28,284 nucleotides of DNA from assembly GCA_964361075.1 (NCBI GenBank), contig CAYHZL010000022.1, forward strand, positions 1 through 28,284. The letters are read 5' to 3'. Under the pieces are notes generated by a model that worked only from the letters and a program-made list of their open reading frames with translations, was not told the DNA's origin and searched no databases. Each line of letters begins with the position of its first letter. Position 1 is the stretch's first letter. Made by a program: the position numbers and the translations under genes. This document shows, in pieces, positions 15,275-25,400 of the stretch. The DNA comes from CAYHZL01 sp964361075. GTDB lineage: Bacteria > Bacteroidota > Ignavibacteria > UBA10030 > UBA8401.

Positions 15275-16135
15275 GTGAAATATGATCGGTCAGCGTATCT
15301 GTTAGTACTGCCATACATCATATTCTTTTTGATGTTTGTTGCGTATCCGTTGATTTTTTCACTCGTCCTAATTTTTCACCGCTGGGATATTGTTACTCCG
15401 ATGCAGTGGGTCGGGTTGAAAAATTTTGAACGATTGATCCACGATCCGCTTTTTTTTAAATCAATTCTTAACACGCTGACGTTTCTTTTCATTCACATCC
15501 CGCTTCAGATCGTCGTCGCGCTCGGTTTCGCATTGATCCTGAATTCAAAGATAAAATTCCGTTCGCTTTTTAGGACGTTGTATTTTCTTCCCGTCGTTGT
15601 TTCGGGAGTTGTCGTAACAATTTTGTGGCAGCAATTATATTCGTTCGATTCGGGATTACTCAATAAATTAATAATGATGTTTGGAATTCCGAAAATTCCT
15701 TGGATCGTCAGCCCTGAGATGGCAATGCCTTCCGTTGCGATAATGGCAACGTGGAAGAATGTCGGTATCTACATCATAATGTTTTTAGTCGGATTGCAAA
15801 ACATACCGATCGAATTATACGAAAGTTCAAATCTCGATGGTGCGTCAAAAACTCAACAATTTTTTTCAATCACCTTGCCGCTGCTGAATCCAACAGTGGT
15901 TGTTGTGTTGGTGCTATCAACAATCGGAGGATTCTCTTTATTCATCGAGCCGTATGTGTTAACCGGTGGCGGACCGATGCAAAGTACGTTATCGGCGGTT
16001 CTCTATATTTACAATCAAGCATTCTATTTTAATCACATGGGTTATGCCGCAACGCTCGGTTTTGTTTTTGCCATCGTCATCTTCGCCGTTATTATGATTC
16101 AGAAAATAACTATTGAAACGGAATCAACGGTATGA
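15275..16135 (+). CDS. sugar ABC transporter permease (MalF/UgpA type)
   Basis: This 286-residue inner-membrane permease has about six transmembrane helices and belongs to the binding-protein-dependent carbohydrate family. The EAA loop that contacts the ATPase is visible as ELYESSNLDGASKTQQFFSI, followed by TLPLLNP. The N-terminus MKYDRSAYLLVLPYIIFFLMF is typical. I choose the GTG at 15275, which has AGAGAG seven bases upstream, over the earlier GTG at 15248, which lies in hairpin DNA. It overlaps the second permease by four bases (ATGA), so the two are coupled. The cognate ATPase gene is absent from the window. Confidence 0.93.
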   Translation: MKYDRSAYLLVLPYIIFFLMFVAYPLIFSLVLIFHRWDIVTPMQWVGLKNFERLIHDPLFFKSILNTLTFLFIHIPLQIVVALGFALILNSKIKFRSLFRTLYFLPVVVSGVVVTILWQQLYSFDSGLLNKLIMMFGIPKIPWIVSPEMAMPSVAIMATWKNVGIYIIMFLVGLQNIPIELYESSNLDGASKTQQFFSITLPLLNPTVVVVLVLSTIGGFSLFIEPYVLTGGGPMQSTLSAVLYIYNQAFYFNHMGYAATLGFVFAIVIFAVIMIQKITIETESTV

Positions 16136-16941
16136 AACAAATAATAAAATATACTTTGCTGATGATCGGTGCGGTTGCATTTGCCTATCCGTTCTTATGG
16201 ATGTTCGCGGCATCGCTCAAACCGGAGATCGAGATTGGCGGATTCAGTGTATGGTCATCCAATTTCAGTTTCAAGAATTATGAACAGGTGTTCGCACGTA
16301 TTCCGATCGCGCGCGCATTCTTCAACAGTATTGTCGTTTCGTGCAGCACAACTCTTTCGGTGATCGTTTTCGGTTCGATGATTGGATATGCGTTGGCTCG
16401 TTTGAACTTTCGCGGACGCAATATTCTCTATTATATAATTTTGTTCACAATGATGATCCCGTTTCAAATAACCCTCATCCCGCAATATGTATTGATGGTG
16501 AAACTGGGAATTACCGATTCCTATTTGGCATTAATCGCGCCGACAATGATCAGCACACTTGGCATCGTGATGTTTCGGCAATTCTTTATGAGCATCCCGC
16601 AGGCATTGATCGATGCTGCGCGCATTGACGGTTGTTCGGATTTCAGAATTATCTTCGCCGTTATCTGGCCTCTTTCTCGTCCGGTTGTAATCACCGTTGC
16701 GATCCTTTCATTTATGGCAAGCTGGAACGAAGTGTTGTGGCCCATTATTGTCGTCCGCGAACGGACGTTGATGACGCTGCCGCAGATCGTTACGCTCTTC
16801 ACCATCGGCGGGCAGGCGGAAGCATTGCTCGGATTACAACTTGCAGCGGCAACATTACTTGCGCTGCCGATCATCATTGCGTATTCATTCTTCCAGCGGT
16901 ACTTCATTGATAGTATGGTTTCATCGGGAGTAAAAGGTTGA
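16132..16941 (+). CDS. sugar ABC transporter permease (MalG/UgpE type)
   Basis: This 269-residue inner-membrane permease is the partner of the preceding MalF-type subunit. Family landmarks are the N-terminal helix with AYPFLWMFAASLKPE, the motif NSIVVSCSTTLSVIVFGSMIGYALARL, and the EAA loop LIDAARIDGCSDFRIIFAVI with WPLSRP. The C-terminus AYSFFQRYFIDSMVSSGVKG is the standard ending of this family. Length is normal. Its ATG overlaps the preceding stop and its own stop overlaps the TTG start of the next gene. Function depends on a multi-task ATPase (MsmK/UgpC type) that must be encoded elsewhere. Confidence 0.95.
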   Translation: MKQIIKYTLLMIGAVAFAYPFLWMFAASLKPEIEIGGFSVWSSNFSFKNYEQVFARIPIARAFFNSIVVSCSTTLSVIVFGSMIGYALARLNFRGRNILYYIILFTMMIPFQITLIPQYVLMVKLGITDSYLALIAPTMISTLGIVMFRQFFMSIPQALIDAARIDGCSDFRIIFAVIWPLSRPVVITVAILSFMASWNEVLWPIIVVRERTLMTLPQIVTLFTIGGQAEALLGLQLAAATLLALPIIIAYSFFQRYFIDSMVSSGVKG

Positions 16942-18467
16942 AAAAGTTTTCATTGATTTTCCTCCTCGCGTTTGGCATTCTTAACGCTCACAATGATTCA
17001 CTCGTTGTGGCAACAGTTGCTTCTTATCAAATTTCTGCTGATGATCTGCTCACGAGTTTTGAATTCGGTCCCGCTTTTGTAAAACGTCACTCTGATCCGC
17101 TCCGCGAACATCTTAAGTATATGATCTACGAACGTCTGCTTGCACTTGAAGCCAAACGAAATAAATTGAACACAGCGGAGTTTGTGCAGGAACGAATAAA
17201 AGCGTTGGAAGAAGATGGTGTGGTTGAACAATTATACAGACAGGATATTCTTTCGCAGGTGAAGTTGGCTGAAGAACAGATCGAACAAGATACAAGGAAG
17301 GCGAAGGTTGTCATTTCATTACGGTGGATTTACAAACCGACAAAAAATGAAGCGGAACAAACAGAAAAAATGTTAGTTGCTGGTTCCTCGTTCGATTCAC
17401 TTTTTGCATTACAATTTGATTCAACGATCAGTGCGGATAGCAGATCGGTGGAAACGACATTGTTGAAACTTGAACGGGATAATGAAGAGATTGCAAAAAC
17501 TATTTCAACATTGAGGGTTGGAGAAAATCTACAACCGGTTCCGGGCAAAGATGGTTTTTATATTTTTCACTTGGACAAAGCAGAGCAAAATCCGATCACT
17601 ACTGAAAGTGAATATGCAGAATTAAAGAACCAAGCGATTGAGATTCGTACAAAGATTTTGTCTGATCAGTTAGCAGACCAGTATGTGAAAAATATTATGA
17701 AGCTACATACTCCCGTCATCAAAGCGGAGGGATTCAATATTCTCCGCGCCTATCTCGCGGATAAAGGACTTTCACGCGACACGAAAGTGAAATGGGATAT
17801 TCCTTCCACATTTATGACGGAAGCGGGTCCGCAGCCGATCAGGAATTCCGGAAAATATTTAAACAAGTCATTGGTAACATTTGGCAGTCGGAGTATGACC
17901 ATTCGTGATTATATTCGGTGGTACGATATTCGTCAGTTTCAATTCGATACACACTCGCTCTCGGCATTTAACTTCAGTGTGAAGAAGACGATTTGGAAAA
18001 TGGTGCAGGATAAATTATTGAGTGAAGAGGCGTATAGAAGAGGATTGAATCAGCTTCCGTATGTTGCCAATGAAACGAAAAAGTGGGAGGCGAAACTATT
18101 GTATCTTGCACAACGTTCGGCAATTGCTCGCTCGATCAATACTTCCGATAGTGTTGTTCGATCATATTACAACAATCATACAAGAGAATATGCAACAGCG
18201 ACAAAAAAAGCACCGAACTTTGCACAGGTGAGAGAAGCGGTCGCGAGCGATTACTCTTACGCACAGGAATCACTTGTGCTTCTTCAAACAATTGAAGAAC
18301 TGAAAAAAAAATATCCTGTTTTAATCAATGAACAATTATTGTTGCAACTGTCAATGCACTTACCAACCGATCCGCGTGCAATTGAAATGATGTTTTACAA
18401 AACGGGTGGTACATTTCCACGTGTGGCATTTCCCACCATTGATGAAGCATGGAGTAGAGTGCGATGA
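16938..18467 (+). CDS. SurA/PpiC-like periplasmic foldase-type protein
   Basis: This 509-residue exported protein starts at TTG 16938, overlapping the previous stop (TTGA), with GGGAG seven bases upstream. It has a signal peptide (about 1-17, ending ILNA). Layout resembles SurA/PrsA parvulins: an N-terminal helical chaperone part (about 20-120, with SDPLREHLKYMIYERLLALEAKRN), a parvulin-like part (about 125-225; ISLRWIYKPT... GSSFDSLFALQFD... LRVGENLQPVPGKDGFYIFHLDKAE), then a long helical C-terminus including a second YIRWYDIRQFQFD region. Active-site isomerase residues are not clearly conserved to my eye, so it may be only a chaperone. A foldase inside a sugar operon suggests help with folding the exported enzymes or barrel proteins beside it. 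Confidence 0.7.
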   Translation: MKKFSLIFLLAFGILNAHNDSLVVATVASYQISADDLLTSFEFGPAFVKRHSDPLREHLKYMIYERLLALEAKRNKLNTAEFVQERIKALEEDGVVEQLYRQDILSQVKLAEEQIEQDTRKAKVVISLRWIYKPTKNEAEQTEKMLVAGSSFDSLFALQFDSTISADSRSVETTLLKLERDNEEIAKTISTLRVGENLQPVPGKDGFYIFHLDKAEQNPITTESEYAELKNQAIEIRTKILSDQLADQYVKNIMKLHTPVIKAEGFNILRAYLADKGLSRDTKVKWDIPSTFMTEAGPQPIRNSGKYLNKSLVTFGSRSMTIRDYIRWYDIRQFQFDTHSLSAFNFSVKKTIWKMVQDKLLSEEAYRRGLNQLPYVANETKKWEAKLLYLAQRSAIARSINTSDSVVRSYYNNHTREYATATKKAPNFAQVREAVASDYSYAQESLVLLQTIEELKKKYPVLINEQLLLQLSMHLPTDPRAIEMMFYKTGGTFPRVAFPTIDEAWSRVR

Positions 18468-21013
18468 AGCGGTTATCTGTTGTGATATTGTTTTTTCTTG
18501 CTGTGCAAAAAATAACAGCGCAAACCGAGAATCCACTTTTATTTTCCTTCGATAAAAAGTATGGGCAGGTGGAAGTTGGTGGACCGTTTGCCGGAGCGGA
18601 ATTTCACAACAGCCGCCCGCTTCCGTCGCGCATTAGTTTGTATTATCCGGTTGCAAACAGCATTGATGTAAGCAAAGAGTATTGGAAGAGAGATGAATCA
18701 AGACCAATGGCAATTGGTGTGAAGATCGGTGATGGAAAGAAAAAATGGATTGGCAGAGAAGCGTGGAAGTATGTTCTTAGTCCACATACGGTTACCTTTA
18801 GCAATAAAGATTCTATGTTCTCGTATCAAGTGAAATATGAATTTTGCTCTCGTGAACCGGCAATGGTTGTTTCGTTCGTACTTAAGAACGAAACAAAACA
18901 ACCGCAACGCATCACAACATATTCACACTTGCTTCTCGCATTGCGAACCTGTCAAACGTACACGCGAAAAGATTCTGCGCAGATGATGTACACATCTGAC
19001 GGTCAAACAATTGTTGCTCAATTCACGGATACAGATACGAAGTCAGCTTCCGTGTACGTCATGAATGCAGGTGAAAAAGCGGTACAGAGTTGGTGCGATG
19101 CAAATGATCTTTCTGTAACCGATGACGGGGAAAGTTCGTGGATGGATAGTTCATTCACATTCAATGCGCGAAACATTCTTAACCAAAAATGGACTCGTGC
19201 AGTTGCTGCCTTTGAATATTCTAAAGAACTTCAGTCTGATGAAACGATGAAGATGGTTCTCGTTATTGGAAGTGCGAAGGGGAATGAAGTAAAAGAAAAA
19301 ATCGCCAATCTCTCAAAGAACTGGATGAATGAAATTCAATCGTACGACAAATACGTGAAAGCAAAGTCATTAACGGAAACTCACTTCGTTACGGGAAATT
19401 ATCAACTTGATCGTTCTCTGCAATGGGCAAAAGCGATATTGGCGACTAATGCCCATTATCTTGACGGGCAGATTGTTCCTATGCCATGTCCAGCAGAATA
19501 TAATTTTTTCTTCACACACGACCTGCTAATGACAAATCTCGGTGCGGTGAATTATGATTTGAACCGTGTGAAAAAGAATTTGCTCTATATCGTATCGCTC
19601 GCGAAAGATTCAATCATTCCCCACGCTTATTATTGGAGAGATGACGGATTTAAAACCGAGTATTGTACGCCGTCAAATTGGAATCATCTTTGGTTTATCG
19701 AAGTCTCCGCAAGTTATCTCCGGCATTCTCTTGATACAGTAACGATCCGTCATTTGTATCCGTTAATCACCAAAAGTCTTACTGAGGTAATGACGCAATT
19801 GAGAGACGATCATCTTATGCACGCCTTTCGTCCTGACTGGTGGGACATCGGATGGAAAGAAGGACAGAGAACATATATCACCGCTTTAGGAATTAGGGAG
19901 ATAGAGAATTATTTATTTATTGCTTCGATGATTGATCGAGATAACTCGTCATTGAAGAACTTGGAACGTAGAGCGGATGCAATGCGCTCTGCGCTTGTTG
20001 GTAAACTATGGGATGATTCGTTGAATTATTTGATCAACTATAACGGAAAAGATAAAGACGAACATAAATATATGGGATCGCTTCTTGCGCCTGCATTTCA
20101 TCTGTTGGAAAAAAAGCGATCGGAGAAGATGATCGAATCCGTAAAAAATGATTTGCTTGCTCCTGGTGTAGGGATTCGAGCAGTGATGCCGATGGATTTC
20201 CATAAAGATTCGGTCATCAAATATTTCAACATTGCAGGAAATGAGGCAGGAAATGAATACACATACATCAACGGCGGAGTGTGGCCTCACAACAATGCAT
20301 GGTACGCGCTTGCACTCCATTCAGTTGGGAAATTCGCTGAAGCAATTAATTTCGTGAAGCAGACGATGACGATTGATGGTGTTGCACAAAGCCCAAACGG
20401 AATTCCTGCAATGTATGAGTACCGATATTCAAATCAGTCGTCGCCGCGATATGGTGAAATTGATAAGCCATCTTTTCTGTGGGCTGGTGGTTTTTATCTC
20501 TACACCATGTACACGCTTGTAGGGATGAACGATAATGTTTGGAATCTTTCCGTATCAGAAAATCGTGCACGTTTCGATTCGACCGTTCATTTCAGTTATA
20601 CATTTGCAACGACAAAAGATGTGGAGATTACAGGGAATGGAAATATGTTGACATCCTTTTCTGCTGAAGGAAAAATGGTGTCGTCGCTCGTTCTTCCGTT
20701 GGAAATACAAGCATCGCGTTCGCTTTCAGTACAGTTCGGTGAATTTTCGACTCCATATTTGATTGATGCAACGGCAATTGTGCACTCGGTTCAATACGCA
20801 ACAGCAAAGAGATATCTTGAATGTAAAGTCTCTTCCTTTCAGGGACATTCAACAACAGTACGTATTTTGTCAAAAAAGAAACCATATCAGATACTACTTA
20901 ATGGAAAAATAAAAAAGAATTTTGCTACAGCAGATACTTCGGATGCAAGCGCTCTCTCGACGATAACGTTTGACGCCGGGAAATCTATTGATATTATTCA
21001 AGTTCAATGGTAA
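18464..21013 (+). CDS. exported glycoside hydrolase-like protein, (alpha/alpha)6 barrel type
   Basis: This 849-residue protein has a signal peptide (1-20, ending KITAQ) and no T9SS tail, so it is probably periplasmic. Residues about 25-300 resemble the beta-sandwich that precedes the barrel in GH15/65/94-like enzymes. Residues about 310-700 have helical-hairpin repeats with six-hairpin glycosidase signatures, including FFFTHDLLMTNLGAV, FRPDWWDIGWKEG and NGGVWPHNNAWYALALHSVGKF (near 602). The NGGVWPHNNAW stretch recalls GH94 phosphorylases, and the general plan recalls amylo-alpha-1,6-glucosidase-like proteins. I cannot assign a CAZy family. Acidic residues in FRPDWWD and NEAGNEYTYINGG are candidate catalytic ones. 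It overlaps the upstream gene (ATGA). Activity on mannosides is inferred from context only. Confidence 0.75.
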   Translation: MKRLSVVILFFLAVQKITAQTENPLLFSFDKKYGQVEVGGPFAGAEFHNSRPLPSRISLYYPVANSIDVSKEYWKRDESRPMAIGVKIGDGKKKWIGREAWKYVLSPHTVTFSNKDSMFSYQVKYEFCSREPAMVVSFVLKNETKQPQRITTYSHLLLALRTCQTYTRKDSAQMMYTSDGQTIVAQFTDTDTKSASVYVMNAGEKAVQSWCDANDLSVTDDGESSWMDSSFTFNARNILNQKWTRAVAAFEYSKELQSDETMKMVLVIGSAKGNEVKEKIANLSKNWMNEIQSYDKYVKAKSLTETHFVTGNYQLDRSLQWAKAILATNAHYLDGQIVPMPCPAEYNFFFTHDLLMTNLGAVNYDLNRVKKNLLYIVSLAKDSIIPHAYYWRDDGFKTEYCTPSNWNHLWFIEVSASYLRHSLDTVTIRHLYPLITKSLTEVMTQLRDDHLMHAFRPDWWDIGWKEGQRTYITALGIREIENYLFIASMIDRDNSSLKNLERRADAMRSALVGKLWDDSLNYLINYNGKDKDEHKYMGSLLAPAFHLLEKKRSEKMIESVKNDLLAPGVGIRAVMPMDFHKDSVIKYFNIAGNEAGNEYTYINGGVWPHNNAWYALALHSVGKFAEAINFVKQTMTIDGVAQSPNGIPAMYEYRYSNQSSPRYGEIDKPSFLWAGGFYLYTMYTLVGMNDNVWNLSVSENRARFDSTVHFSYTFATTKDVEITGNGNMLTSFSAEGKMVSSLVLPLEIQASRSLSVQFGEFSTPYLIDATAIVHSVQYATAKRYLECKVSSFQGHSTTVRILSKKKPYQILLNGKIKKNFATADTSDASALSTITFDAGKSIDIIQVQW

Positions 21014-21071
21014 CACTATGAAAGCCGCTTTGTTTGAAAAACCTCATAAATTTATTTCTTCGGAGAGATTA

Positions 21072-22457
21072 ATGAAGTTCACAATTGTAATTTTGATAAC
21101 ATTCGTTGTCGGTTTGAATTTGTATTCACAGCAATCGTTGGTGAATTTTTCCCACATCGAACATTTGTCAGAACGAATCTATCTGAATGGCGATTCAGTG
21201 AACATTATCCGTATCTATGCTGATTATCCTTCTTATAATTGGGTCGATGCGAATAACGAAGGGATCACGTGTGTGGATGATGCTGCACGCATAGCAGTAG
21301 CGTATCTACGTCATTATGAATTAACAAAAAACAGTATAAGCAAAACGAAAGCAAAAGAATTTTTGAAATTCGTTCTCAAACTTCAAGCGAATGACGGGCA
21401 ATTCTATAATTTTATTTATGCAGATCATTCGATCAATCGCGACGGAAAGACAAGTTACAAATCGCTTGGCTGGTGGGCGGCACGGGGTATCTGGAGTTTT
21501 GGATTGGGCTATAGAATTTTTAAAAAGGAAGATCCGCAATTCGCCTCGCTTTTAGGTAAAGGAATTCAAAAAACATTTTTTCATATTGATACACTGCTTC
21601 AACACTACGGCAAGAAAAGAAAGATCGCCGATTACACTATTCCTCAATGGTTATTGTATGAATCAGGTTCCGATGCGACAACGGAACTCGTTCTCGGGTT
21701 GATAGAATATTATAAAGCAACAAAAGATGAAAAAGTGAAAACGTATATCGAAAAATTTTGTGACGGTATGATGGAAATGCAAAACGGCGATGCAAGAACA
21801 TTTCCGTACGGTCTACATCGTTCGTGGGAAACAATGTGGCACGCGTGGGGAAACAGTCAGACGCAGGCTTTGACAGAAGCGGGAAGAGTACTGGAAAACA
21901 AAAAAATGATCGCTTCGGCACAACGTGAAGCTGATGGTTTCTACAGCCGATTATTGATACAGGGATTCAAACGTGAAATTAATATTGCGGATTCATCAAT
22001 GCAACGAGAGTATGAACAGATCGCTTATGATATCCGACCTATCACCGTAGGATTGATCCGATTGTATGAAGTGACAAATGAAAAAAAATATCTGACGATG
22101 GCAGAACTTGCCGCATCGTGGTTCTTCGGGAATAATGCCGCACATGCCAGCATGTATGATCCTGCAACGGGACGATGTTTTGATGGTATCCACAGTGATA
22201 CGGAATACAACAAAAACTCCGGTGCAGAATCAACGATCGAAGCATTGAACGCAATCATTGAACTTGAACAGTACGATACAACAAGAGAATTTACTAAATA
22301 CAAACGTGTGAAAAACGGTGAAACCCAAAAATTCCTTTTCGCACTATTTTCAACCGGCAGCGGTGAAATCGGATTAGTTATTGATAAAGAACTCGGTACA
22401 GTTTCTGTGCTACAAACGAATGAGCTTTCCGAATTTGTGAAGAAAAATTTAAAGTGA
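21072..22457 (+). CDS. exported (alpha/alpha)-toroid protein, putative glycosidase
   Basis: This 461-residue protein has a signal peptide MKFTIVILITFVVGLNLYSQ. I start at the ATG at 21072 because it opens the signal peptide and follows GGAGAG; the in-frame ATGs at 20970 and 21018 would put 18-34 polar residues before it. The body is all-helical with repeated aromatic helix pairs, as in six-hairpin glycosidases. Marked stretches are GITCVDDAARIAVAYLRHYE (near 63-82), ADHSINRDGKTSYKSLGWWA, SWETMWHAWGNSQTQAL and SDTEYNKNSGAESTIEALNA (near 375). The acidic pairs in CVDDAAR and SGAEST could be catalytic. I know no characterised family with this combination, so function is inferred as sugar-active. 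Its stop overlaps the GTG of the next gene (GTGA). Confidence 0.7.
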   Translation: MKFTIVILITFVVGLNLYSQQSLVNFSHIEHLSERIYLNGDSVNIIRIYADYPSYNWVDANNEGITCVDDAARIAVAYLRHYELTKNSISKTKAKEFLKFVLKLQANDGQFYNFIYADHSINRDGKTSYKSLGWWAARGIWSFGLGYRIFKKEDPQFASLLGKGIQKTFFHIDTLLQHYGKKRKIADYTIPQWLLYESGSDATTELVLGLIEYYKATKDEKVKTYIEKFCDGMMEMQNGDARTFPYGLHRSWETMWHAWGNSQTQALTEAGRVLENKKMIASAQREADGFYSRLLIQGFKREINIADSSMQREYEQIAYDIRPITVGLIRLYEVTNEKKYLTMAELAASWFFGNNAAHASMYDPATGRCFDGIHSDTEYNKNSGAESTIEALNAIIELEQYDTTREFTKYKRVKNGETQKFLFALFSTGSGEIGLVIDKELGTVSVLQTNELSEFVKKNLK

Positions 22458-25400
22458 AACAAAAAACACTACAAACTATTTCAGAAACAAGTAAAGTCAT
22501 TGCGAGGGAGCATAGCGACCAAAGCAATCTCAAGAATATGAGATCAAAAAAACAAGATTGCTTCGTCCCGATAAACAACATCGGGACTCGCAATGACAGT
22601 GATTTTATTTTTTTAAGATTACTTCTATTGCTCATCGTATTTTTTTCTGAAATGCTTGCGCAACAAATAACAATTCCGCGAATTGAGCAAATGCCGAATC
22701 TTCCGCAGCCGTACGCAATGCGCGATTGGAAATCAGTTGCGAAAGGATATGATTCACTTGTCTTCAATGACAGTGCAAGCGGACAATATTTGCCGTTGAG
22801 TTCACGGTATTCTAGTACTGTGAATTATCCAACAGAAAGTTTTCTCCTGAAGTCATACGTTGGTTCGCCGAGTTTTGGAGGAGAAGGAATCAATTGTCTT
22901 CCTGCCGTCATCGGCGGTGAACTTGTCGGAATCAACAAACGAAATCAAAATGGAATTGATTGGGTTGCAATGTGTAAAGAATGGTTCAATACACTTCCTG
23001 CAGAAAATGTCTATTTGAATTCTCCCCGAGCATCAAGCGGCGATGATTGGTGGTACGAAACAATGCCGAATGTTTTTTTCTATCAATTATATGATCTGCA
23101 TCCGGAAATTCCTGAATTCAAATCACAATTCACGATTGTTCCCGATCGCTGGTTGAAGGCAACGAAAGCAATGGGAGGAAGCTCTACTCCATGGCATCTT
23201 CCCAATATGGATCATCGTGCGTGGAAACTTTCTACGATGACGCCGAATGATGTTGGTGTTCACGAACCGGAAGCGGCAGGTGCCATTGCATGGTTGATGT
23301 ATCAAGCGCATGTGAAAACAGGAGAAAAAAAATACCGCATTGCAGCGGAATGGTCAATGGAATTTCTCAATTCGCTTTCAATCAATCCTTCGTACGAATT
23401 GCAGCTTGTGTACGGAACATACATCGCTGCACGAATGAATGCTGAACTTGGAACATCTTATGATCTTCAAAAAATTTTCAATTGGTGTTTCGATGTCGGA
23501 CCGCTTCGCTCGTGGGGCGCAACGCTCGGTACATGGGGAAATTATGATTGTTACGGATTGATTGGAGAAGTTCAGCAGTTTGAACCGAGTTATGCTTTTT
23601 TGATGAATACATTACAGCACGTCGCAACACTTGCACCTATTGCCCGTTACGATGATCGTTACGCACGCGCAATTGGAAAATGGGTTTTGAATGCAGCAAA
23701 CGCCACTCGACTTTTTTATCCGAGCAGTCTGCCCGACACGAATCAAGATGGTGAAAGTTGGTCGAAAGCGAATGATCCGCATTCCTACATCGGATACGAA
23801 GCGATGAAGCAAACAGAAAATAATATCAGTCCGTTTGCGACAGGGGACGCGCTCAAAAATAGTTGGGCAGCTACAAACTTCGCGCTCTATGGTTCATCAC
23901 ATGTCGGATATTTAGCTGCTGTGGTTGATACGACCAATGTTCCAAAAGTATTGCAATTAGATCTGTTGAAAACAGATTTCGGACATTCACCGGCATATCC
24001 GACGTATCTTTATTTTAATCCATTCGAATCAACAGTTTCAGTTTCGATTGAAGTCGGAAATGCGGCAACGGACATCTATGATGCGGTATCAAATTCTTTC
24101 GTAAAAAATAATATTTCGCATCAAACATCATTCATTATTCCGGCGAACAGTGCAAAAGTATTGGTGCTGGTCCCGTCCGGCGGAACGGTTTCATATTCCG
24201 ATGAAAAAATGTCGGTCAATGGAATCGTCGTTGATTATCGTTCTTCGCAATCAGTTACAAATCATTCACCGAGAATAAAATCGGTTGCGGCATCGCACGA
24301 TACTGTTATCATAAAAAATTTTGTAGAATTATTTTGTACAGCGGTGGACATTGACGGTGATTTACTTTCATTTCAGTGGTCATCAACGCGAGGAACATTT
24401 TTTGGAAACGGTTCACAAGTAACGTGGAAAGCGCCTGATACATCCGGTCTCTATTCAATTATTTGCACAGTAACAGATTCGAAAAATGCCGTTGCTGCTG
24501 ACACGGTTAACATTCTCGTTGTTGTTGGAATCAATCATATTCCTTCAATCAACAAGATTCGGGTTACGCCGCGCAAAATAAATTTAAATTCATCGGCAAC
24601 AGTAAAATGTTTTGCGACAGATATTGATGGTGATACACTAAGTTATTTTTGGTCTTCAAATGCCGGAACGATCACAGGCTCTGGAGAAACAATATCGTGG
24701 AAGAGTCCGTTGAAGGAAGGAAATTATTGGCTCTATTGCATCGTGAATGATGGACACGGCGGAATCGCGAAAGACAGTATTTCAGTTGAAGTTCGTGATT
24801 TCTCAAAGTATGTGAAAGGAAATCTCCTCGCGTATTATCCGTTCAACGGCAACGCCAATGATCTTTCCGGAAACAACAGAAACGGAATTTTGAGTACTAC
24901 GCAATCAGTTGCCGACAGGAATGGAAATCCGAACAGCGCATTTTATTTTGACGGTCTTTCAAGTTCAATCCGGATTACAAATGACAACGGATTGAATACG
25001 CAGAATGCTTTTGCCGCAAATTTCTGGATAACTGTTGGCGCATTTTATAATCGGGAACAGTATCCAATCTCACACGGCAATTATTCCAACCGCTGGAAAG
25101 TTTCGATCTCCAACAAGCGGCTTCGCTGGACAATCAAAACGTCTGTAGGAATAAAGGATATAGATTCGGAATCGGAGTTGATTCTCGATTCACTGTATAA
25201 TGTTTCCGTGATCTATAATGGTTCAGAGATGGAAATATTCTTGAATGGTGAACTTGATGCGTTTGTGCCGTGGAATGGCGCGATTCAGCAAACCGGCATT
25301 GATCTCACGATCGGTCAGGTGTTGCCGAACGACAATAATTATAACTTCAACGGTGTGTTGGATGATGTTCGTCTCTTTGATTACGGGTTATCCGTTGATG

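Noticed and set aside
16521..16907. 128-residue antisense ORF under the second permease
   Set aside because: The sense-strand permease is unambiguous, and the antisense product is a frame shadow without domain signals.
21018..21071. MKAALFEKPHKF at an in-frame ATG resembles the N-terminus of zinc-type alcohol dehydrogenases
   Set aside because: Only about ten residues match in general character, no dehydrogenase sequence follows, and the signal peptide starting at 21072 with its own GGAGAG is a better start. Probably coincidence.
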